Shown: one piece after another, positions 1 to 4,282 of the stretch
Position numbering within the stretch: position 1 is the first letter of the stretch
Layout: the number at the start of each line of letters is the position of its first letter
The notes under the pieces: generated by a model
Seen by the model: the letters and a program-made list of their open reading frames with translations, nothing else
Told to the model about the DNA's origin: nothing
Database searches by the model: none
Made by a program: the position numbers and the translations under genes
NCBI GenBank assembly: GCA_904501945.1
Contig: CAJGCU010000125.1
Span: 1 to 5,095, forward strand
DNA: 5,095 nt
Direction: 5' to 3'
Source of the DNA: an uncultured Bacteroidaceae bacterium
GTDB lineage: Bacteria > Bacteroidota > Bacteroidia > Bacteroidales > Bacteroidaceae

Positions 1-804
1 ATTATAATCGTACTTTTGTAGAATTGAAATCAAAGACGAAGAGATGTGCAAGACCCTGATGGAGCGATTATAATCGTACTTTTGTAGAATTGAAATATCT
101 TCTCTTCTTGCTCTTTCTCTTTTGCGAATTGCGGATTATAATCGTACTTTTGTAGAATTGAAATAGAAGATGGGGAATCCTACTTCTGCGAAGAGGGTAT
201 TATAATCGTACTTTTGTAGAATTGAAATAATTATTCAGCAGCAGACAAGAGAGCAGCCGATGTATTATAATCGTACTTTTGTAGAATTGAAATTGAGATG
301 TACGTGAGGCTTGTGGGCGAGATGGAAGATTATAATCGTACTTATGTAGAATTGAAATTCTCTCAAGCTGGTCGGCTGCTCTTCGTTGGTGTGAATTATA
401 ATCGTACTTATGTAGAATTGAAATAATGTACCTTCGATATTGTCCATCTTCGTTTCAAATTATAATCGTACTTTTGTAGAATTGAAATAGATGGGTTGCC
501 GTGAACGATGTAGAGGTTCTGCATCATTATAATCGTACTTATGTAGAATTGAAATCTTTTCAATAAGAGCGGACGAGAAGTAACTACATCTATTATAATC
601 GTACTTATGTAGAATTGAAATGCCTGTCGTGGCAATACAGACGGACGAGTTCGGAAAATTATAATCGTACTTTTGTAGAATTGAAATGGAATTCAGCGAA
701 TACTTCCACTACGCCGTCACGCTATTATAATCGTACTTTTGTAGAATTGAAATAAGGCTTTTTTGATTTCTTGTGAAGTGCATGAATATTATAATCGCAC
801 TTTT
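1..804 (+). CRISPR. CRISPR array, 30-bp repeats, type I-B-like (12 full repeats, 1 truncated, 12 spacers)
   Basis: Full repeats start at 1, 67, 135, 199, 264, 329, 395, 459, 526, 592, 658 and 724. Each is 30 bp, begins ATTATAATCG and ends GAATTGAAAT. A truncated repeat starts at 788. Spacers are 36, 38, 34, 35, 35, 36, 34, 37, 36, 36, 36 and 34 bp, all different. The bases just outside the repeats vary, which fixes the 30-bp unit. Repeat and spacer lengths and the final ATTGAAAT, matching the usual 8-nt 5' crRNA handle ATTGAAA(C/T), fit type I-B best; type III cannot be excluded. Transcription is inferred to be on the plus strand, because the handle must precede each spacer and the decayed repeat sits at the right end. 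The leader, newer spacers and any cas genes would then lie left of position 1. The repeat can form only a weak hairpin (TAC-TTTT-GTA, repeat positions 11-20). The array may continue beyond the window. Confidence 0.97.
788..804 (+). repeat. Truncated terminal CRISPR repeat
   Basis: The first 17 bases of the repeat are present with one change (ATCGCAC instead of ATCGTAC, a T-to-C at repeat position 11). After that the sequence diverges completely (ATATATGTCC). The 3' half, including the crRNA handle, is lost, so this unit closes the last spacer (754-787) but cannot provide a handle for another. Decay at this end is the usual sign of the leader-distal end of an array. Confidence 0.9.
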
Positions 805-834
805 ATATATGTCCCTATGAAAAATGAGAAAATT

Positions 835-866
835 AAAAAATGAAAAAATGAAAAAATGAAAAAATG
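835..866. repeat. Short tandem repeat, four perfect copies of AAAAAATG
   Basis: Four exact 8-bp units occupy 835-842, 843-850, 851-858 and 859-866. They are preceded by imperfect A-rich units (AAAAATGAGAAAATT, 820-834). Each unit carries an ATG, but that ATG runs into TGA two codons later, so this is not a phase-variable start region. It looks like slippage-prone A-rich spacer DNA between the CRISPR array and the following intergenic element. Confidence 0.85.
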
Positions 867-963
867 ATGGTCGGGATGCAGGGGATTGGATGGTGTGATA
901 TGGGCATGGGCTTTCTTTGCGTATCGGGCTGTTACGCTGTGTGGGTTGAAATTGGCGCGGAAT

Positions 964-1029
964 GTGTCGCCAGGGAGTCGGGGGTGGGCTGGCGAATATT
1001 CGCCAACTTTGGGGGTATTGTGGCGACAC
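964..1029. repeat. Nested palindromic structure built on TGGCGA
   Basis: A perfect 16-bp palindrome, TGGCGAATATTCGCCA, lies at 990-1005. It is flanked by a perfect 9-bp inverted repeat, GTGTCGCCA at 964-972 and TGGCGACAC at 1021-1029, with 17 and 15 bases between arms and centre. The hexamer TGGCGA therefore occurs four times in 66 bp, in the order minus, plus, minus, plus. This is the form expected of a REP-like or MITE-like intergenic element or of paired protein-binding sites. The function is unknown. Confidence 0.75.
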
Positions 1030-1050
1030 CCCTCGCTTTTCGCGCTGAAA

Positions 1051-1062
1051 TGCTTGCAAGCA
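1051..1062. repeat. 12-bp perfect palindrome TGCTTGCAAGCA
   Basis: A perfect 12-bp palindrome lies 22 bp to the right of the nested TGGCGA structure. Its closeness suggests it belongs to the same intergenic element. No other role can be read from the sequence. Confidence 0.6.
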
Positions 1063-1114
1063 GGGGGTCTTTATGCGTAACTTTGCATCATCGGAACGCC
1101 ACAACCCCATCAGA

Positions 1115-1152
1115 CCCAGCAAAGCCATCAAGCCCCAGCAAAGCCATCAAGT
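1115..1152. repeat. Tandem duplication of a 19-bp unit
   Basis: The unit CCCAGCAAAGCCATCAAGC (1115-1133) is repeated at 1134-1152 with a single change at its last base (C to T). It lies in the C-rich, G-poor stretch. Because 19 is not a multiple of three, the duplication shifts any reading frame across it, which argues against coding here. Confidence 0.8.
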
Positions 1153-1326
1153 CCAACACCCCCTCAAATCAGCCCATCAAATTCCAGCCATGAACAATCA
1201 CCCACCACTCCTCTCCCCCCTCCGAGACCACCAACCCCATGCAAGCAGCAAGAACCTCAACAAAACACCTTTTTCCTTCCCAACGTATTGCAACTCATCA
1301 AGTAATTCGTCTCTTTGCACCCAGCC

Positions 1327-1460
1327 GGCGGCATCTCAACATAAAAAACAAACACGTTTATTTTGTTCTGTATTCGATTTGCACTACTTTGGATAAGATA
1401 GGCGGCATCTCAACATAAAAAATAAACATGTTTATTTTGTTCTGTATTCGATTTGCACTA
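1327..1460 (+). repeat. 60-bp direct repeat of a promoter region
   Basis: Copy 1 (1327-1386) and copy 2 (1401-1460) both start GGCGGCATCTCAACATAAAA and end CGATTTGCACTA. They are offset by 74 bp and identical at 58 of 60 positions (C1349 against T1423, C1355 against T1429). Copy 2 runs into a good Bacteroidota -7 box. Copy 1 runs into a version lacking one base (TACTTTG instead of TATCTTTG). The arrangement suggests a tandem promoter duplication followed by decay, or creation, of one promoter. Confidence 0.9.
1419..1438. promoter_or_regulatory. 20-bp perfect palindrome overlapping the -33 box, candidate operator
   Basis: AAAATAAACATGTTTATTTT is a perfect 20-bp inverted repeat. Its right end covers most of the TTTG -33 element (1436-1439). 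The matching stretch in the upstream copy (1345-1364) differs by two C-for-T changes, each of which breaks the symmetry. The position and symmetry fit a dimeric regulator that would compete with RNA polymerase. The regulator is unknown, and AT-rich palindromes can also arise by chance. Confidence 0.5.
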
Positions 1461-1466
1461 TCTTTG
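1436..1466 (+). promoter_or_regulatory. Bacteroidota-type promoter of the SGNH hydrolase gene
   Basis: TTTG at 1436-1439 is followed after 19 bases by TATCTTTG at 1459-1466. This matches the Bacteroidota consensus TTTG, about 19 bases, TAnnTTTG. Transcription would start a few bases downstream, around 1470-1474, leaving a short leader of roughly 15 bases before the ATG at 1487. AAGGA at 1477-1481, five bases before the ATG, is a plausible ribosome-binding site. Confidence 0.75.
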
Positions 1467-1486
1467 TAAAAAAAATAAGGAATGAC

Positions 1487-2683
1487 ATGAGAAAATTTGC
1501 TTTGGTTGCGCTGATGGCTGTCGCTTTGACGCTGTCGGCTAAGAGTGACAAGAATCAGGTGGTGGCTACATGGACAACGGCCATACAGAAGGTGGAACCG
1601 CATAATCTGGCGCCTGCGCCTTATCTGGCGGGCAACTCGCTGCGGCAGATTGTAGAGGTTTCGTTTGGCGGCAAGGAGGTGTCGCTGAAGCTGTCGAATG
1701 AGTACAACACGGAGGAGACGGAGATTGTGGGCGTGGAGCTGGCAAGGGCGCTGTCGCAAGGTGAGAACGCAACAATTGACGAGAGCACTCTGACTGCGCT
1801 GACGTTTGGCGGCAAGAAGGGGGTGACGATGAAGCCGGGCGAAGTGATTGTGTCTGACCCTGTGAAGTTCCGCCTGACGCCAAGAATGAATGTGGCCATC
1901 ACGATTCATTTCGGCAAGGCTTCGCAAAAAGATGTGACAGGACATCCTGGCTCACGCACCAGCTCGTATATCGCAAAGGGCAACACAAATGACTTTTCGG
2001 GAGCAGTGGAAACGGCTCACTGGTACTATATCAACAGTCTGCTGGTGAAGGCTGGCAAGAAGTATGGAGCTGTGGCTGCTATCGGCAACTCTATCACAGA
2101 CGGACGCGGCACGACGACGAATAAGCAGAATAGGTGGACGGATATCTTGTCGGCTCGTCTGCTGGCAAACAAGGGCACGAAATACCTGAGCGTGCTGAAC
2201 CTCGGATTAGGAGGCAACTGCGTGATGAGAGGAGGACTGGGCCCTACGGCTAACAGCCGATATGACCGTGACGTGCTGAATCAGGAGGGTGTGAAATACG
2301 CAATTGTCTTTGAGGGCGTGAACGACCTTGGCGGTTCGAGGGATGGTGTGGCTACGGCTAACGGGCTGATTGAGTCATACAAGGCCATGATTAAGAAGGC
2401 GCACGAGAAGGGCATCAAGATTTATGGCGGTACAATCATGCCGTTTAAGGGAAATGGCTATTATAATGAATCGCGCGAAAAGGGTCGCCAGATGGTGAAT
2501 GAATGGATTCGCACATCGGGCGAGTTTGACGGTGTGATTGACTTTGACGCTGTGATGAGAGACCCCGAGCAACCAGACCGTCTGAACCCTGAATTCTTGT
2601 TTGAGAACGACTGGCTGCACCCCAATGCCAAGGGCTACCAGGAGATGGGAGAATCTATTGACTTAACACTTTTTGAAAAGTGA
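1487..2683 (+). CDS. Secreted SGNH/GDSL-type esterase, XynE-like
   Basis: The 398-residue product is a predicted exported ester hydrolase of the SGNH superfamily, closest in pattern to the XynE-like group known from Prevotella. Substrates are probably acyl or acetyl groups on carbohydrate, but this is inferred from family. Residues 1-18 form a signal peptide (MRKFAL, then a hydrophobic run to LTLSA). No lipobox cysteine is present, so release into the periplasm or outside is more likely than lipidation. Residues about 24-175 form the N-terminal accessory domain typical of this group (SLRQIVEVS, KLSNEYN). The catalytic domain begins near 193. Block I is GNSIT (200-204, nucleophile Ser202), block II NLGLGGN (238-244), block III GVND (277-280, Asn279), block V DWLHP (375-379, Asp375 and His378). 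Block I has Asn where classical members have Asp; the Ser-Asp-His triad is complete. The ATG start is supported by the AAGGA site and the signal peptide. Confidence 0.9.
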   Translation: MRKFALVALMAVALTLSAKSDKNQVVATWTTAIQKVEPHNLAPAPYLAGNSLRQIVEVSFGGKEVSLKLSNEYNTEETEIVGVELARALSQGENATIDESTLTALTFGGKKGVTMKPGEVIVSDPVKFRLTPRMNVAITIHFGKASQKDVTGHPGSRTSSYIAKGNTNDFSGAVETAHWYYINSLLVKAGKKYGAVAAIGNSITDGRGTTTNKQNRWTDILSARLLANKGTKYLSVLNLGLGGNCVMRGGLGPTANSRYDRDVLNQEGVKYAIVFEGVNDLGGSRDGVATANGLIESYKAMIKKAHEKGIKIYGGTIMPFKGNGYYNESREKGRQMVNEWIRTSGEFDGVIDFDAVMRDPEQPDRLNPEFLFENDWLHPNAKGYQEMGESIDLTLFEK

Positions 2684-2760
2684 AAATCGAAAAGGCTCCC
2701 CTCAAAAAAAGCAAACGATTACCTTAACTCAAGAACTTAAAAACTTAAGAACTCACCCCA
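2684..2760 (+). other. 77-bp gap between esterase and thioesterase genes
   Basis: The gap is AT-rich and contains repeated ACTTAA/ACTCA words (GAACTTAAAAACTTAAGAAC within 2733-2752). I see no TAnnTTTG -7 box, no stable hairpin followed by a T-run, and no clear Shine-Dalgarno before the ATG at 2761. Read-through from the esterase gene is the simplest way to express the thioesterase, but a weak internal promoter cannot be excluded. Confidence 0.5.
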
Positions 2761-3510
2761 ATGGAAAAGATAGGAAGATATGAATTTAGGGCTAACCCGT
2801 TTCACTGCGACTGCACAGGACACCTGTTTATGGGGCATTTGGGCAACCACATGCTGAATGCTGCTGACTTCCATGCGAATGACCGAGACTTTGGCATCAA
2901 GTACCTGCAAACAATTAACAAGGCATGGGTGTTGTCAAGGCTGGCTATCGAGATGGAGGAAATGCCTCAGATTTATGAACGCTTCTATGTGGAATCATGG
3001 ATAGAAAGCTCGATGAAGTTTTTTACAAACCGCTGTTTCCGTGTAGTAAACACAGATGGCAAAGTGTATGGACACGGAAAGAGCATCTGGGCGATGATTG
3101 ACACGGAAACACGACAGCCTTGCAACCTGCTGGATATCAAGGACGGGGAACTCCTGCAATGGGAACTGAAGGACGAACCGAACCCGATGGGCAAGATGAC
3201 ACGCGTGATGATGTCACATGAGGCCGAACTGGTGAAGTCCATCGAAACCGGATATAATGACGTTGACATCAACGGGCACATCAACAGCGTGAAATTTATC
3301 GAGCACGTGATGGACCTGTGGGAAACAGATTGGTACTGCGAACATCGGCTGAAAAGAGTGGATGTGGCATATGTGGCAGAAGGTCACAAGAGCGACAGAC
3401 TGGAGCTGTACAGAGAGCAGACGGGAGAAATGGAGTTCTGTGTACGCGTGTGCAGGGCAGGGGCTGATGGAACGGAGCTGTGCCGAATGAAACTGGTTTT
3501 TGAGAATTGA
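2761..3510 (+). CDS. Acyl-ACP thioesterase, Fat-type, double hotdog
   Basis: The 249-residue product matches the bacterial acyl-acyl carrier protein thioesterases related to plant FatA/FatB. These hydrolyse acyl-ACP in the cytoplasm to release free fatty acid and end chain elongation. Two hotdog halves are expected. The N-terminal half carries the LNAADFHANDRDFG region (32-45) and the KAWVLSR segment (54-60). The C-terminal half carries the family's signature YNDVDINGHINSVKFIE (165-181). By comparison with plant FatB, Asp169, Asn171 and His173 are the catalytic residues. Glu207, 34 residues after the histidine, sits where the plant catalytic glutamate does; the next residue is Gly, not the plant Cys. 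No signal peptide or membrane segment is seen. The length is normal for bacterial members. Chain-length preference cannot be read from the sequence. It may be co-transcribed with the upstream esterase gene. Confidence 0.9.
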   Translation: MEKIGRYEFRANPFHCDCTGHLFMGHLGNHMLNAADFHANDRDFGIKYLQTINKAWVLSRLAIEMEEMPQIYERFYVESWIESSMKFFTNRCFRVVNTDGKVYGHGKSIWAMIDTETRQPCNLLDIKDGELLQWELKDEPNPMGKMTRVMMSHEAELVKSIETGYNDVDINGHINSVKFIEHVMDLWETDWYCEHRLKRVDVAYVAEGHKSDRLELYREQTGEMEFCVRVCRAGADGTELCRMKLVFEN

Positions 3511-3552
3511 CAATTATTTTTACAAAAATTCTTTTATATTATCATTTTTTTC

Positions 3553-3560
3553 TATCTTTG
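3553..3560 (+). promoter_or_regulatory. rbr: -7 box of the rubrerythrin promoter
   Basis: TATCTTTG is an exact TAnnTTTG match, identical to the -7 box before the esterase gene. It lies in very AT-rich DNA after the thioesterase stop. At the expected -33 distance (about 3530-3533) there is no good TTTG, only a T-rich stretch. A start near 3565-3568 would give a leader of about 43 bases. No oxidative-stress operator could be recognised. Confidence 0.7.
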
Positions 3561-3609
3561 CAACAAGATTTTAGAAAATTGATTATTCACTTTATTATTG
3601 AAAAACATT

Positions 3610-4149
3610 ATGGCAAAAGAATTGAAAGGCACTAAGACAGAGGCGAACCTGATGGCTGCGTTCGCTGGCGAATCTATGGCTCGCAACAAGTACACATACT
3701 ACGCTTCAAAGGCGAAGAAAGAAGGCTTTGAACAAATGGCTGAACTGTTTTTGGAAACTGCAAATCAGGAAAAGGAGCACGCAAAGCTGTGGTTCAAGCT
3801 TATTCATGGCATCGATGACACGCTGAGCAACTTGGCTGATGCAGCAAAAGGCGAAAATGAAGAGTGGACAGATATGTACCCACGCATGGCTAAGGAAGCT
3901 CGCGAGGAGGGATTTGACTACATCGCAGACCTCTTTGAGGGTGTTGCTGCCATCGAAAAGGTGCATGAAGAGAAATACAAGAAACTGTTTGAAAACATTC
4001 AGGAAAAGATTGTGTTCAGCCGCGATGGCGACTGCATCTGGCAGTGCCGCAACTGTGGACACGTGTACATCGGCAAGGATGCTCCTGAAATCTGTCCTGT
4101 TTGTGCCCACCCACAGGCCTACTTTGAAATCAAGAAGGAGAACTATTGA
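3610..4149 (+). CDS. rbr: Rubrerythrin, peroxide reductase
   Basis: The 179-residue cytoplasmic protein reduces hydrogen peroxide with electrons passed from its rubredoxin-type iron to a diiron site, a standard defence of anaerobes. The N-terminal ferritin-like four-helix domain (about 5-135) shows AFAGESMAR with Glu21, the first ExxH (Glu54, His57), EAREEGF with Glu96 and Glu99, and the second ExxH (Glu116, His119), which together are the expected diiron ligands. The C-terminal rubredoxin domain (about 140-175) has two CxxC motifs, Cys146/Cys149 and Cys162/Cys165, in the context CRNCGH and CPVCAHP. The ATG at 3610 is chosen over an in-frame TTG at 3598, because the family starts close to the KGTKTEANL segment. 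It appears to be a single-gene unit with its own promoter, and a strong hairpin lies 21 bases after the stop. Confidence 0.97.
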   Translation: MAKELKGTKTEANLMAAFAGESMARNKYTYYASKAKKEGFEQMAELFLETANQEKEHAKLWFKLIHGIDDTLSNLADAAKGENEEWTDMYPRMAKEAREEGFDYIADLFEGVAAIEKVHEEKYKKLFENIQEKIVFSRDGDCIWQCRNCGHVYIGKDAPEICPVCAHPQAYFEIKKENY

Positions 4150-4170
4150 TTTTAATATATTAAATCACAC

Positions 4171-4209
4171 AAGGCTGAGAAGTCGGAAAGACTTGCTCAG
4201 CCTTTCTTA
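4171..4209 (+). terminator. Rho-independent terminator after rubrerythrin
   Basis: AAGGCTGAG (4171-4179) pairs with CTCAGCCTT (4196-4204), and the stem continues with AAGTC (4180-4184) against GACTT (4190-4194). This gives 14 base pairs, a GGAAA loop and one bulged G at 4195. It is followed by TCTTA, so with the last bases of the stem the 3' side is T-rich (CCTTTCTTATT). Its position 21 bases after the rubrerythrin stop fits. It may also stop minus-strand read-through from the convergent transporter gene. Confidence 0.85.
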
Positions 4210-4214
4210 TTGAT

Positions 4215-4246
4215 GTGCCCCACACCGACTAACCGATGTGGGGCAC
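4215..4246. terminator. Second hairpin between convergent genes, possible terminator of the transporter gene
   Basis: GTGCCCCACA (4215-4224) and TGTGGGGCAC (4237-4246) form a perfect 10-bp GC-rich stem with a 12-base loop. It lies 36 bases beyond the minus-strand transporter stop. No T-run follows it on either strand, so it is not a textbook terminator. It may act with the adjacent 4171-4204 hairpin, or may protect the 3' end of the transporter mRNA. Confidence 0.55.
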
Positions 4247-4282
4247 TCCGTTTCCAGGAACCAATACTTGGTTTATTTCGTC

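Larger units (their letters stand above)
805..1326. other. Gene-free intergenic region, possibly containing a dispersed repeat element
   Basis: I see no credible gene here. Open frames exist on both strands, but they overlap each other, lack family motifs, and have the tryptophan-, serine- and proline-rich look of chance translation. From about 870 to 1080 the plus strand is G-rich and holds a cluster of palindromes. From about 1090 to 1290 it turns C-rich and G-poor (for example 31 C and 6 G in 1201-1260, against 10 C and 24 G in 901-960). My recollection is that frames similar to those at 890-1100 appear in Prevotella annotations as small hypothetical proteins, which would suggest a multicopy intergenic element; this is memory, not a search result. 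Confidence 0.6.

Noticed and set aside
1..30. Cas12a-type (type V-A) repeat, because the reverse complement contains TTCTAC followed by GTAC
   Set aside because: The V-A hallmark stem TCTAC...GTAGA is not completed (only three pairs form) and the repeat does not end in GTAGAT. The ATTGAAAT handle and 34-38 bp spacers fit class 1 better.
265..635. Minus-strand reading frames across the CRISPR array
   Set aside because: The translations repeat FQFYISTIII at each repeat, which is simply the CRISPR repeat read in frame. They are not proteins.
835..869. Phase-variable gene start made of ATG-bearing tandem repeats
   Set aside because: Every repeat-borne ATG except the last reaches TGA after two more codons, and no credible protein follows the last one.
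709..1396. Overlapping reading frames of 64-140 codons on both strands in the intergenic region
   Set aside because: Frames on both strands overlap, show no motif, cross the tandem repeats, the CRISPR end and the promoter duplication, and have skewed composition. I treat them as chance frames over an intergenic element.
1482..1490. Tiny upstream frame ATG-ACA-TGA overlapping the esterase start
   Set aside because: Two codons overlapping the real start could be incidental. The AAGGA spacing favours the ATG at 1487, and nothing else supports a leader peptide.
1358..1945. Long minus-strand frame opposite the esterase gene
   Set aside because: It is antisense to a well-supported SGNH gene, crosses its promoter, and its translation is rich in Arg, His and Gln with no domain. 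It is a shadow frame.
2667..2682. Hairpin CACTTTT/AAAAGTG at the end of the esterase gene as a terminator
   Set aside because: The stem is AT-rich with a very small loop, overlaps the stop codon, and no T-run follows.
3598..3609. TTG start giving four extra residues to rubrerythrin
   Set aside because: The family begins close to MAKELKGT, and the ATG at 3610 is the better start. No ribosome-binding site favours the TTG.
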